Shown piece by piece: positions 22,521 through 35,800 of a stretch of 64,000 nucleotides of DNA. The number at the start of each line of letters is the position of its first letter. Within the stretch, counting starts at the first letter, position 1. A program made the position numbers and the translations under genes. The notes below the pieces were generated by a model. The model saw only the letters and a program-made list of their open reading frames with translations. It ran no database searches and was not told the origin of the DNA. This stretch comes from Protonemura montana (Eukaryota; Arthropoda; Insecta; Plecoptera; Nemouridae), in NCBI GenBank assembly GCA_947568835.1, contig OX387608.1, positions 6,052,001-6,116,000 on the forward strand. The letters are read 5' to 3'.

Positions 22521-23549
22521 TGAGATTACACCGACTATGATAAACATTACACAAAATAAAAATAAAATCTGTCTAATTACAGTGATAATTATGAACTTTG
22601 ACTCACTTTACCGTAAGTCGCTTAATGTAAATGTACTGCGCACGGGCGTGCACTTTTCAAATGCATTCTCGTCCAACAAAAAAGGAGCGCACAGCGAACA
22701 GGTTCCGAAATCCGCAACCAACACGATAAGCGAAATAACCAGTCCCATAAAAAAAAACACATTTAAAAAGCCAATCCGTGAAATAAACTGGATCGGAGCG
22801 GGCTGCGAAACAGCGTACCAACTCGCCCAACCAAAATCAGTAAGCGTCGATCGAAAATCACCTGTCGTTTAATTGTGCGTATGACCTTATTGTTATCGTT
22901 TAACTACGCAATGCATTGTGCGCAATACGAAATACCAAATCGTGAATGCGACTTGTTTAGCGACCCACGACTGAAAGGATAGGTAATAAAAATAACAGAA
23001 ATGGGCCAATGTACTGAATGGGATAATCAAATGCCCATTGACCGTTGTCTAATATTGCGCAATTAGAGTTAAATAAAAAAAGGTTGAAAAGTCGAGGTAG
23101 TCAACGGAGAGGATTGATCGTATTATTCTTTTGCATAATCTGTTTGTGTGCAATGTTGCTTGCTTTGAATTTTGCTTGCCTTCACGTCTAGAATGTGTTC
23201 TAAAATAGTTCAAAGCAATGAAAATACTAATTTTAAGCGTTTTCAACAGTTGTGTGAAATGTTCGGAGAAAATACCATGTACCAATCACACAATTACGGC
23301 AGAGACAAATAATTTTTGACAATTAGAAAGCTAAAAACAATTTGAAACTAATTTTAAAACGCAAACAGATGAGTAATTTGCATTTAAAAAATGATTACGC
23401 AATGTTATTCTTGGCTTCTTGTCTTTAGCTTACCAAAAAGCAATAACCGACCAGAATAAAAATAATTTTAAATCTAATTTTTTTGTAGTTTTGTGCAAAT
23501 GTGATTTTCAGTAGCGCCCGATCTGCCGTGCCAAGCTTTGTTTGTCTTA

Positions 23550-23605
23550 CGAACCATTTAGAACCCTTTAGAACCCTTATAACCATTCAGAACCTAAAAG
23601 AACCC
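23550..23605 (+). repeat. Short tandem repeat, about 12 bp unit
   Basis: Repeats of (TT)AGAACCCTT with small changes, five to six copies. Confidence 0.6.
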
Positions 23606-24579
23606 TTGAAACAGATGAGCAACTTGTAGATATTGGACCACTTTTCAAAACAGGGCCACGAGAAAATCCCCAACACTACATACATTGATCCAGACGGCAT
23701 TAAAAAACGAAACAACGTAGCTATCTCTCGCCAGAAAGGATACAGAAAACATGTAAAGGCAAAGCATAGACGAAAGCAGCCAGGTGTAGCATTAGTGCCG
23801 CGCCTATCCCGTTCGGACACACCTAACAGACGCCCACCGACGCCCACCGACGCACGGCGTCGACACAGCGCCACTGGGACAGCATCAGTGGCGCGACGAC
23901 GTCGGTCGGGGCCGTGAATTTGAATTTCATGAACAGATTGTGGGCGCTTTTGACATTGATGTTGCTCAGGTTATGACACCGGTTGGCGCTGCCCGGGAGT
24001 CGATGGTGAAAGCGGAAGTTTTGAAAAGGTATAGATTGTGTGTAAGCACTAAGCAGGCGTTCATGATCACGGCATGAATATGTATATTATTATTATTTCA
24101 GGGAACCATGCCAAAAACTTTCATTTGATTAATCTGAATGCATGCGAGTTTAATTTTGTAACCGACGGCTAAATGTATGAGTCAGATGTTGACAACTTTA
24201 ACAAGAGTTGTGGTGAAAATAGAATCGGTATTTTTTTTCTGCGTTTCGAAATGCTCAATGTAATATGCGAAATTTTGACAGGTCGATTGGGTGTTGAAGT
24301 TAGGTACAGATGTGATGTGTCGTACTTAGAAGTGGTAATTGTGCACAGCTCGGATAGCTAGCAAGGAAATGGAAATGGCACAAAAAAGATTTAGACTATT
24401 TTTTTCCGAGTAAATTTGACAGACAGTTGGTAGGAAAGGGTTACAAGATATGAATCTGGCGAAGAGATGTGTGGATTGCTATGTGTCTGACGCAGATATG
24501 AAAAAGATTACAAAGACAAAAAATGGGACTATCGACAACGGCGTAAAACCAATTGGTGCATTCGCTTATATGATATTTT

Positions 24580-24790
24580 TCGCAAATTACTCGCATTTGA
24601 GATTGTTTTACGATCAATTAATCTTTATTAATGCTAACCTCAACGATTGATAAACATGTATCGATATTTTAAGTCGGAATTATTCAATGTTAGAACTCTG
24701 TTTAGCAAACGACCGCAAGCGCCATCGCGTGGTCACCACCGTTATCACTAATTGCCAGCTCTTTAGCTACCAGAAAGTTTAATATCAGCA
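24580..24790 (-). mobile_element. Short repeat family D, copy 3
   Basis: Carries the family-D blocks in reverse: ATTACTCGCATTTGAGAT, TAAACATGTATCGATATTT and CGCAAGCGCCATCGCG. Confidence 0.65.
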
Positions 24791-25519
24791 CTGGCACTCT
24801 GCAGACTGAACCTAACTCAATGGTAAAAAATGATACATAGGTCCAGCATGGAAAAAATGATCTTACAGAAAAATCTTTTGTCCTGAAACTTGAGCTTATG
24901 GAACTAACCGGTCATAGCGTGATAAGCATTAGAGTTCACTCATGCAACGTGAATGTACCCTAGCACGGTAACACGACCGGCCAGAGACGTGAATCGTGTA
25001 AAAATTCACAGAATGCAGTAGAGTTTTAGCATCATGCGGATACTGCTCTTGAGAAAATTACAAGCGAATGGTCGTATAACACGACTCGCTAGGCATTGTT
25101 TTTAGTGTTATTAATATTTCATAGAGCGCGTATAATTGGCGTTAACTAATTTAATGAAACTTGATAATCTCTAGTGCTTTTAACTCGTCAAATAGATGTA
25201 ATTACATCAAAGTTAATTAGCTAGATGGTGTCGACAAAGTAACTCTAATTAGCTACACGGCGTAAGCTCGGATTAAATTGTTGAAAAACATTTAAGTTGT
25301 TTAACTGAATTTTTTCAATAAACAATTATATTATGTGAGATCTTCTAAATATTTAAACGCATCCAACGTCAAATTGAAGTTACTCGAGATTATATGGTTG
25401 TGACGTGATATAGCGTCACTAGAATCAGAGTGACTGTGAGTATTCACAGCCTCATGGTTCTACTCCTTGGAGATCCGCCATTCTCATCAAATGCACTACA
25501 ATTTTTTCAAAAATTATGT

Positions 25520-25640
25520 GTCCAAGTAGCTCAATTGGTTAGAGCAACACTCGCGATAGGTGGAGACCGGGGTACGAGTCCACTTTTAAGCATAAATTTT
25601 TGAGAGAGTATCAGTGTTTCTAACAATTATTTCCGTCATT
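25520..25640 (+). mobile_element. tRNA-derived SINE, family B, copy 1
   Basis: Box A-like TAGCTCAATTGGTTAGAGC and a diverged box B region GGGGTACGAGTCCA sit within a 75-nt tRNA-like head. The head is followed by TTTTTGAGAGAGTATCAGTG. It shows no intact acceptor stem and is not scored as a tRNA gene. Confidence 0.65.
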
Positions 25641-25977
25641 ATTCGGTAAAACAATGTGCTTGCAAGTTGAATCGGTTGTGCTCGATTGCAGAATCAAGTT
25701 TTAAAAGTGACCAAAGTGATTTTCATCACGTCGTGCCGAAGTCGCGTTTTGTCAAAGAGCACGAGCGTCGTTTGTGAACGTTGCTACAAGAAAATGTTTG
25801 CAAGTTCGCGTTCTCGGAAAGAAAAAACGCTTTCTTATTTTTTTAAACGCAAGTAGAAGAGGGTGTAACAGCTGATTTTAATGAAATGCAATTGTTCGGT
25901 ACTCTAATTGGAATTGTAGACGTTAGAGATATTAAAAAAATGCATCTTTGCAAAAGAAAAGCATAAATTGAAATACA

Positions 25978-26285
25978 CATGACCAGTTCTGTTTGGGAGA
26001 GAGGTTGGAGAGATGAAAGTTAGTACAGCAACTTCATTTGCCTTGCTTATCAACCTCTCGACAGCATGGATTTGTGGAGGAATCCTGCTGTTCGCGTTGT
26101 ACCGTCCTTCGGAAGGGACGTTAAGCCGGTGGTCCCCTTGGTCTTCGACAGGAGTAGGCTACGTGCCGGAACCCGGTTTCTCTTCCTTTCTAGACTGTTA
26201 GGTTCATCATCATCCTCATCACAATCCACTCATTTACCGACGTCATGAGACCAGTGCCACAGGGTTCGTTAAAACCCTCCCCAGT
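25978..26285 (+). mobile_element. 5S-derived SINE, family A, copy 5
   Basis: Well preserved body: CATGACCAGTTCTGTTTGGG, TCGGAAGGGACGTTAAGCCG and GTAGGCTACGTGCCGGAACC. Head and tail are largely gone. Confidence 0.68.
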
Positions 26286-26814
26286 TAGTAAAAAAATAAA
26301 CAAACAACTATATCTCCACAGAAAAAAAGTTAAATATAATTCGCTATGCGAGTGACGTCAGTAAAACTGCAATGCCATGGATTAAAAATCGCTAATTTTC
26401 GGGGCAATTACTTTTTACATAACTGGGACTGTCTAGCTCGTATTACAAAAGCGCTAGACTTTTTGCACCCGGGCCTTCCCGACTCTGCAATACAAAAGTC
26501 AGCCACCTCCACTTCAACCACATGCACCAAGACCGTGGCATTTCGCATTGGTAATTTATGCATCGCAGAATGCTGTAAGCTGCAATTTTACACTGCACAC
26601 AACGGCAACGCGAGTCAGTGCACCGATTTAATTGCGAATTGCAATGCATTTATTCTGCAACTGAATTCGCGAGTGCATGACTCGTCTGAAGATTTTATTT
26701 TTGAGTCGTTTTTAGTTTTTCGTTTGAAAACTCGTTCGTTGAGATGATGTGACAGGACCTTCCGGGAACTGTTTGAAAGTAATTAAGCACCAGTTTTTAA
26801 CAAAATCTCGCCTT

Positions 26815-27115
26815 CTAGTTGAAATGTTAGTTGAAACTATTGTCATGACTACATCCCATCATATGCAGTGAAGTTTAGATGTTTCTGTGAGCTAGAGATC
26901 CAACTTATAGTTGAACATTTTTTTGAAACTATTGCCATGACAACTTCCAATCACATGCAGTGAAATTCAGATGTTTCTGTGAGTTAGAGATCCAACTTAT
27001 AGTTGAACATTTTGTTGAAACTGTTGCCATGACGACTTCCAATCACATGCAGTGAAATTCAGATGTTTCTGTGAGTTAGAGATCCAACTTATAGTTGAAG
27101 ATTTGGGTAAAACCA
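26815..27115 (+). mobile_element. Element F, copy 1, with three 92-bp units
   Basis: Unit starts at 26877, 26969 and 27061 (exactly 92 apart). Each unit carries AGATGTTTCTGTGAG, AACTTATAGTTGAA, TTGCCATGAC and CCAATCACATGCAGTG. The flank AAAATCTCGCC is shared with copy 2. Confidence 0.8.
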
Positions 27116-27504
27116 GACATAAGGGCTTTGCGAAATCAGTTTTAGGGCCAGTTATAAAAATATAACTGAGGCTAGAGGTGAAAATGGAAGTATTTGATTG
27201 GCTGTGACAACGGCGATGGGTTTTAACTGACAGTTATCTTTGACATTACAAAAATATTTGTGCATTTGGTTCTATAGCGTTCAAAAACTTGTGAAAACTC
27301 GGAAAATTTTCGATAATTTATTGGTTAAAAAAAAAATTTGACAGATGTTGATGAATATGAATAGTTATCCTGTTTATTGAATCAAAATCGAGAAAACCGT
27401 TTAGCCGGTAGAAAGTTTTTTTTTGTGGTACGTTCTATTGAATAAATGGTTTCACTTGCTTCGCTCATAAAAAACGAGAGGGTTTTACACCAATTAAAGT
27501 ACTC

Positions 27505-27650
27505 TTGGCCACTCATTCTCAACGTGAAATGAAGTATAGGTCAGGAAAGATCCCAGCTACTACTTCAAAAGTCTGCAGTTGTAAAAATGTCTACTTATAC
27601 ACGAAAACGCAGCATGACTTTTCGCCGACATTTTCGTCAATTGCACGCGA
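27505..27650 (+). mobile_element. SINE family C, copy 2 (body only)
   Basis: Shares CATTCTCAACGTGAAATGAA and GTATAGGTC with the copy at 4.3 kb, then CACGAAAACGCAGCATGAC. The tRNA-like head is not recognisable. Confidence 0.4.
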
Positions 27651-28449
27651 AAATAGCCATGGGCTTTAAAAAGCGAATTTTATTTACATAGAAAAACGCA
27701 GCCGGCGATGTTATGACTTAGAATCGAGTTGTGTAAACCGTGCGCTCGAAAAAAACTAGGCTCCTGTGTAGCGAAGCTCCTGTGTAGTGAAGACGCGCAC
27801 GAAAAAAAGAAAGAAATGTATTTTTAAAACTGCATTTGTACAAGCCGAACTGTTGAAAGTGACCGGAGGACGTAAATTTGAAAAAAACAAGTTGAAAGAT
27901 TTCCGTGAATTTATATTCTTTCGGTATAGTACGTCCAAACAGATCTTGTCTAAGCCATTCCTCTCTGAGGTTTTGCAACTTTTCCTTGCAATACTTTTCC
28001 TTAACATGTGTCTAAATATCTCCCTCTGTTTTGCTACCTCGACTCCATTAGACACTGGTCTGTTCTGTATATGTTTGATGTTTCGAGTCCCAAAATCGAA
28101 TCGCTACAACTTTATTTAAATCCAAACGTTATTAAGTTGGTAATAATTCAATAATTTGCCCTTTTTTACCTACGGCTACACCCCAATTGTTCCTGATTTG
28201 TCTGCAATCTGAGGTCCCGGGTTCGCATCTCTGGTCGGCTGCACACTTTCATCACTTTGCTTACCTTCATCCATCACTTACTGGTCCAAATTTCCATCCA
28301 GATCTCTGGTACAATGAGAAAACTTGGCAACTTGTGCAAATTAAACAGAGTTCGACCAAATTATAGGTAGCAAAGGAATATTTGTGTAACCAAAACGACT
28401 GGTATTTGTTGACTGGGTATTTGTTTACGTTTAATATTAGACGTTTCTT

Positions 28450-28610
28450 CTAGTATTGGACTTTTCCAATAGTATTGGACTTTTCCAATAGTATTGGACG
28501 TTGCTGACGAAGAGTATTGGATGTATTTGACTAGTATTGCACGTTTCCAATAGCATTGGACGTTGCCTCCTTGTATTGGACGTTGCCGATTAGTATTTGA
28601 CGTCCTCGAC
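28450..28610 (+). repeat. 19-bp-type tandem repeat array
   Basis: About eight diverged copies of TAGTATTGGACKTTKCCAA. The first two are almost identical 19-mers. Confidence 0.7.
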
Positions 28611-31600
28611 CTGCACGAGGTTGTTGGAGGTCCACACCACTCAATGACATTCTACCACGATCATCCCACATCAAACTGCCACCAGTTAAATCGTCTTACA
28701 GGGAGACAATGCCATGTGTTCGCTGGCCGTTGGCGAAGACGTAAGAAAAGCCTGCACAGAATTCCTCAAGTTCTTCGTTGTCACAGACAAGACAGCCTTG
28801 GGAGTTGACAGGACACCGACCGACCGATTGGACAGGTATCGAAACCGCAACGCCGCTGTATTTCCAGTGGCGTTAGCGATGTGTGCCAAGCAGGTGGTTG
28901 AAACAGTGGTAGTCTCTAACCTTTGGTTTTGTGGAATTATTTTGTGTTTGAATCCAGAAAAAAAAAATGGTATGAAAACAGTTTGGAGGCTTGCCATTTA
29001 AAATTTAAATTGCCGAGAGAAAAATTGAGAATTTGGTTTAAGTATAAATCTGTCTACGCCAACGCAGTCGAATCTCTCAGGTGCCCAGCCCAATTCAAGG
29101 CTAAAACGCCATTCAACATAGAACAAACCCTGCAGTACCTTTAGGATTGTGATTTAAAAACCACCGGGCATGATCAACAATTTAAAAAAAAAATACAAAA
29201 TTGACTACGATTTTATATTGATTCCACAAAACACAATCGGGCGATTTCCGAAGATTATTTACATTGAATTGCACAAACTGGTTTCCCGTCTTGCAAACTC
29301 GTTCGAATATGTGCAACGCACAACGACGCTACGCCATAATTCAACGCGGTGAACCATCGAACTGGTACAAGATTAGCGAACTGAATTACACCCCCACAGA
29401 ACGTTTCCTCTCCTCCTATAATCCTGTCCATCACGGCTGGATAAACACCATCGACGTTCTAGACAAACGGAAAACATTACGAACGACGTTCATTATCGAT
29501 TTCAAATGACGTCGTCTTGGAATTTCTTGCCAGCCTCGTATTTACTCGCTTCTAGCTTCTAACGATAGCTATAATGCCGCATGAGGTAATGTTCCTGTTT
29601 TAAAAAATACACTCAGGTGTACCATGAATAAATCAGCTGGCAACTCTATCGTGAGGCTCGGGACCTTGTGCCACGATGAAGAAGACACTTTCGATCAAGT
29701 TAGCTCAAAAGCTGACTCGTTGATCTTGCTTAGCTTTGCAATAATTGGCGGGAAATGTTTTAAATTGTGTTTCCAAATCGGCTTCGGGTATCGACATCGT
29801 ATTTTTTATTTTAACAATGTCTTTAACTAACCGAGGACGTGAACTGTTGCAAAATTCTCGGTCGTTGTTGTTATTGTTGTCAATAAATGTTTGCGCCATG
29901 CCGCTTGATATTTATGCAATTGCTGTCAAGTTATCTGAAATGTTGACTCATTTTCGCCTTAAATGGATAATGGGCGTAATTTCGCTCTGATTTGAAACTG
30001 TGAGACTATGATCTGGATATTATTTGGATGATGATTTACCCCAAAAGAATATCGTATACCTATCCACATGGACTAGGTAGCAAATACTAATTTGATAAAC
30101 TCGCTTTAGGGAGTTTAATTAAATCAACCTTTGAAAATCAAATTTTGTCCAACGAATAAACGGAGAGTCGAGCTAGTTCATTAGTTTCACCGCATAATCA
30201 TAGCTAATTGACATTTGGTAGGTACCACAGTTTGCCTTTCAGTGACGTCACGCTACCGTCACAGATGCTGGAAGCACATGGTCGTGAACCAACTCAAAAG
30301 CACAGTCCCATCCAAAGCAAAAACCGACAAAAACGAAACAATATCCGAATAACTCGCTGCAAAGACGTTCCTCCTAAATGTTCAATTAAACCAAGATAAT
30401 TATGATAAGTGCCCGGTTAGAATTAGCATAATTAAATACAATCGAAATTAGAAATCTACGCGCTACGTTGGATGCAATGCGGTAATGATTTTAATTGCCA
30501 TGTGTTTCGAAGAGATTTTCTTGCTGTGATAACCGCTTGTTGAAACGGAAATATTCTTCAAATTTGATGAAAAAATTTGCATTATATTTCTCGTGTTCAA
30601 GGCGATCTGAGGTCATATATCCCTGCGTTCAAGTCTAGAGAATCTAATAATATCGGGGCAATGTTAAATCAATTGGCTTTTAGAGATAAACATAAGTAAA
30701 TATCAGATAAGGTATTTAATCTTTTGGTTGGATTCTATCTCAGAAGCAAAACATGTTCGGCAAAAATGCGTATCTATATCTTGTTTACCAATTGATAGAG
30801 CAATAGCATATTTTGACATAAGCACTATTTTCCTTACTTCTAGTAAGAAATTATTGAAAATTTAACATTAAAATTTTAATGTGATCCGTTCGCCCGTTTA
30901 AATCTCATGACAACTGTCATTGATCTACATATAAACAAAAACCACACGTGACATCGATTTAAAATCAACAATAAATCTACCATAAAAACAACTTAATTTA
31001 CCTTGGTTCTTATTCCAAAAACGACACAGAAAAACAGAAAAACACACACACGAATTCACAGAAAAACTAAAAACACAGTGTCACCTAGCATTTCAGTATC
31101 GTCGTTCATGCTTGCAGCATGTTTATCCACCGCGATACGTCCACTCGATGCCGCTAAACTCCTTGCACTGACTACGCATTCTGTTACTCAGCAATCTAAA
31201 ACAATCGTTGGATTCCAACCAAACAGCACGTGTTCACCACTGCACTATTAACGACACTCCGATGATTCGATACCAAATATAAAATTTACACAATCAAAAA
31301 TCGACGGTTTATCGGCGCGATTACACGTTTGTTGGGAGCTTGATGGTATTCTAGTGCGACTCTGAATTTGATCGCGACTTGCCGCGAGATCGGCTCGGAT
31401 GAGACTGAATCTCAAGCGAAACTTGTTTGCGTTCAGCAACATCTGTGTACTTGTGTATGTGTGTGAGAGAGAGGTAGTGATAGGAGTGGCCGTGTGATAG
31501 AAAGAGATATTTGGATCAGGTTGACTTTTCATTATTAATAAGATTTGAGACGAGTGAAGTGAGATTTTATGGCAAAGTGGGGATCTGGTTGAGTGCGTTT

Positions 31601-32451
31601 TAGGGTGAAAATGAACTAGAGGGTGCGTACGTTGGAGTGCGAATAACTTTAGTATAAAAGTAGGTTCCCTTTTTTTTTAAACGAAGTCAATGAAGAGATT
31701 TGGAGATGTGAATTATGTATGGTGTGACCAGGGGTGGGGTGCTCTGGGGTCTCAACGAAGATTGGAAAGTGTTTTGAATTATTATCAGCACTGGGGTAAA
31801 AGTTAAAGGCATGGAAAACTGAGGAAAAGGGGGAGAAAAACTCGACTTTTCAATTTACAACTCTCAAGTTTTTTTAGCATGGCGTAGCGATTGAGTTGTC
31901 TGCGTTATTGATTAATGCAATTAAAGATTACATGATCTGTGAATCAGTAATTTGGTTTCGTAAATTAGATGTCATGATAAGATGATAACGAAACGTTTGG
32001 CGGTTCATCGTCTTAATATGGTTAAAGTGTATCACGATGATTACAACAGAAATTTGACCTGAAAAATGGAGTTTTCAAGACAATTATTAATTCCAAGATA
32101 AGTCTAAGACTAAAAAAAAACTATCGTATCCTTCTTTCAGGTCAAGGATGCTGCGCTGTAAGTTGAAACTTCTGTATGAATGGACAATTTTCATTCATTC
32201 AGCTTGAAAACGAACACTTATTTCTGTAACCCTAAGTGCAGTGGCCGTTACGTCACCGAGTGATAAGGTGCATTACTCTGACGTAATTAGCAATGCACTC
32301 ACAGATCTGCGTTAATTGCAGTTTGAAAATGCATTTTGCTGAGTCCTAAAATTAAACTGAAATATCGCATCTGTCATGTAACAGATGACAGGCGGAACGG
32401 GAATATTTACTGGCGAATTCGTTGGATTTAAAAAACGTACAAAGAATATGA

Positions 32452-32640
32452 GAAAAACTATTTGAAATGGGTTTTGAATGCTAAGTAAGGGGCAACAAGT
32501 TAAGTTAACTAAGTTAAGTAAAGGCAACTAGTTGCCCTTTACTTAGCATTCAAAACCCATTTAAAATAGTTTTTGTTAAAACTAGTGCTGAGGATAAATC
32601 AAGTAGACATGAGTCTAAAAACCATCGTACAAAGGATATG
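32452..32640 (+). mobile_element. Fold-back element, family E, copy 1
   Basis: Inverted arms of about 45 bp at 32454-32498 and 32530-32574 (GGGTTTTGAATGCTAAGTAA against its complement), with a short AT-rich loop. The outer block GACATGAGTCTAAAAACCAT follows. Confidence 0.72.
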
Positions 32641-32684
32641 ATTTGTAGATTTTACATAAGAGTTGAACATAAAGTGTTACCGAT

Positions 32685-32842
32685 CTAGGGCTGGACCCAC
32701 AAAGCGCAGTTTAGGTTTAAACCACAAACATTTAGGGTTTAAGTTGTAACCTCCGTCTGGAAACACGGTCTGTGATTTACTGATTATCTTTAAACTCTAT
32801 TGTTATATTTAAGCTTTACTTTGCGAATCCGACCCCCGATAT
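32685..32842 (+). mobile_element. MITE family G, copy 1
   Basis: Terminal inverted repeats: GGGCTGGACCCACAAAGCGC on the left, and the complement of TTTGCGAATCCGACCCCCGA on the right. About 155 bp and non-coding. Confidence 0.62.
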
Positions 32843-32844
32843 TG

Positions 32845-35800
32845 TACTGGTTAAAAAGCCAATACAATAAACTTGTTAATTGATTTAAAAAAATACTGAA
32901 AAATGTGTTTTGTGGATTTTTTGGTACCTATATGTGATACCTTGGATACATAAGACATATTTACAATGCAGAACCATGTAAGACCACTGTTAAAAAAAAC
33001 AATTAAATTAGCTTCAATCAATATTACGAAATTTCAACGCTAATTAGACATAAAACCATTTCTTTTCTTATACATATTTCGGTATAAAAGAAAAAAAATA
33101 AGTAAGTCATTAAATTTCTTGGTTGCACCCAGTCAGATGCAATTAGAAATGATTACTTGATTGCCCAAAGGAAGAAATTAATTGTGTAAGACCGTGCAAG
33201 TCAGTAGATTTAACAGCCACCAAAACATTACACCACACATTTTCTTAAATAATTCGTAATTGATCAGGTCCAGTTTTAAACGTATATAACGCCAAGTAAT
33301 CTTACTCGGAATCGACAAAGAACAAATCACCGTGAAACTTTAAACGCAATATATGCAAGTTCCTTGAAGGTACGGTTAAGTCCGCCTACTGTCTTTCTTT
33401 GCCATGTGGGCGTTTGTCACACATATGTATGCATTGTAGGCAGAAAGGATCTGCATTTCTTACAATATTTCAATGGTAATCATAACCTCAACCTAAATAT
33501 CATTCAGAGATTGTTTATCGCGGACATGATGCTCTATCCTTTCGAGACAAGCTGCGAATTAATATAGTAGTCGAGGGTTACTATTCAAAATATGACATAT
33601 TGTGGGTTTAAGCTTTCAAGGGAGGGTCCAAACATCTGTCAATCACGTTACTTTAGCACAAAAGAGATAAGAGCTCATGTAAGAAAACGAGATGTCTTAA
33701 TTATTACGACACTTATTTGCATCTGCGGCAAAAGTATTGATGATTGGTCAGTTATTTTAATCGTGCATCGAACGATTTTCGAACAGCGTCGAAAAAAAAA
33801 TGCATGATGCTGGCTCATACTATTCTTTTGTTGTTCACGAAATTTCATCGATCAACAAAAATATTAATGAAAAACTTACATAATTTTGCCGAATGTTTAT
33901 TCGATTATCTATTGTTCTTGAAACAATTAGAAGTACGAATTGGCAAAAACAAAGCGGGTACAATAATGCTTTTGTAATGTCATCTAAAATTAGTTAACAA
34001 TAGAGAAAAATTTCGTTCGCTTGCAATGTTCTTGCAGTTTTGTCTTGTCCGGTGTTTTTATTTTTGCAAGGGTCGGTTTTGGTAAGTTCGAAATGGGCCC
34101 TTGCACAATCTCGTGCCGTACTTTCTGTGAGCAGATGGGATCGCCTAGGTTTGTTCTGTCATATCTGCACTAGCACAAATAAACGATCCATAAGCAAAGA
34201 CCAGTCTTCAGTGGTAAGTCAATACTGTGATATCAATATGATATATTTGTAAGAAAAAGTAAGGATAAACTTAAATAAAAGATAGTGAATTTTGGTTGCA
34301 TAGGCAAAAAAAAAATAGCGATTTTTTTAACTATATGTTTTAGTAGCTTCCGGAATGATATCTGATCTTATTTAAATACAGTTTGTCTAGCAGTAGTTAT
34401 TATTTCTAGATCTTAAGATGATCAACACGTGTTGAGATAAAAATACATTTTCTAGTAAATTAGCCATGCGTTCGTATATTTTATGATTACAAGATTAATA
34501 GTTTGCCGTTTATTTCAGTAAAATCGTCCTGCGGAAGGATAATTCTGACGACCTTGGATCAAGAATCCATCCTTCCAGCATCATCATCTTCAACTTCAAA
34601 ACCGCTATGAAAAGATCTTCACTTTCGACATGAGATCGAAACAACAATCCGTTTTTTTTTTGTTTTACTTACTTCACAAGTGCAGTTGGACTAAATTTCA
34701 CTTAAAGAACAAGCAAATTGATAACCCTAGGCGTTTTAATGTTATCATTTGTTTACTTAAAATTAGTGCGCTTTTAAACAGCGAAAAATGCGTACAAAAT
34801 CTTGAAAGTGCATCGACAATCTCTGACAGGTCACAGGTGCAACCAGAAAAATGATTGCATTTTCGGTCAATATTTTACACTTTCAATATCTTCAAAACTA
34901 CCAGCAGCGTAGAACTGAATAAGCAGGTGGTGGTTTACCACCAAACAGTGGGGCCAGAGGGACAGGAAATCTTCAAAGAAATTTCAAAAATATAGTAAAT
35001 TCTCGCATAATTTTACAACATTTTTGAATTGCCAACTGCTCTTTTTTCTAGGGTTGCTAAAATCACCTTTTTATGTACGGTTTTCATCAACAGATCTACT
35101 TAAGTGGTTAAATACAATTAAATAATGAAGTTCCCTAGCGTTTCCCTACGTTGTACAAATGGGGGTACGACAAAAAACAGTGCGTAGACTGTTTACACCC
35201 GCGTGCATTGACCACTAAATAACTAAAAAACCAAAAAAAAATCGCAAGAACATCAATTGCACGCGCAAAAGCACGCACCAACTCGCCCAGGTGATACCCA
35301 AGTCTACCAAGGTGACTAACCAATCGTCTCTAACTCTCCAAGCGACACAGAGGCGCTTGCCAAGCGATCCAACACAAAACAGAGACAGACCTTCGAAGAG
35401 CCAACAGCGACCGACTGAGATGAAGAATAATGTTTATAAGTAGGTGGGCACTACGTCACATTATCACTGTGACGTCATCAACGGCCGGCGCCCAACATTT
35501 CACGTATCCCATTCGAACAGCTGTGATGGGTAGACGTCATATTACGTCACAAATAGTACGTATCCTAGAGGAATGACATGTCATATGAGAGGTATGTGTG
35601 TGAATGAGTTAATTAGATTGTTGCCGTATGGTTGTGGTGCATATTTTTGATGGGGGAGGCTGGTGAGATGGTCCAGCTGGTGGGTTTATAAGTACATAAG
35701 GTGTTCCCCCCACTACGGTTGCTACATCTTTGTTGCATGTGGTTGTTAGATTGGATGCCGACGACGGGATAGAGCGTGCTAATCGCGTTGGGATTTGGTT

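Larger units (their letters stand above)
17701..25500. other. Non-coding stretch upstream of the identified Mrtf exons
   Basis: Should hold, or lead to, the 5' end of Mrtf, but no start exon could be assigned. Contents are degenerate 54-bp repeats, GC-rich CRE-containing patches at 18.44-18.56, 20.83-20.96 and 21.84-22.02 kb, a 68-nt perfect-looking hairpin, one 5S SINE and one family-D copy. Confidence 0.5.
25641..32440. other. Non-coding stretch 25.6-32.4 kb
   Basis: Holds one 5S SINE, a 92-bp-repeat element, a SINE-C body and a 19-bp array. Frames of up to 133 codons here show no recognisable domain. A promoter-like patch with a GAGAGAGAG run lies at 31.25-31.56 kb. Confidence 0.5.

Noticed and set aside
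22537-22872. 111-codon plus-strand frame
   Set aside because: Lys, Asn and Ser rich with no family resemblance; follows directly on a SINE.
26346-26747. 133-codon plus-strand frame
   Set aside because: No recognisable domain, overlaps a repeat-like patch and lacks splice or polyadenylation context.
28686-29509. Several short plus-strand frames suggesting a decayed gene
   Set aside because: I could not link them by splice sites or match them to a protein family.
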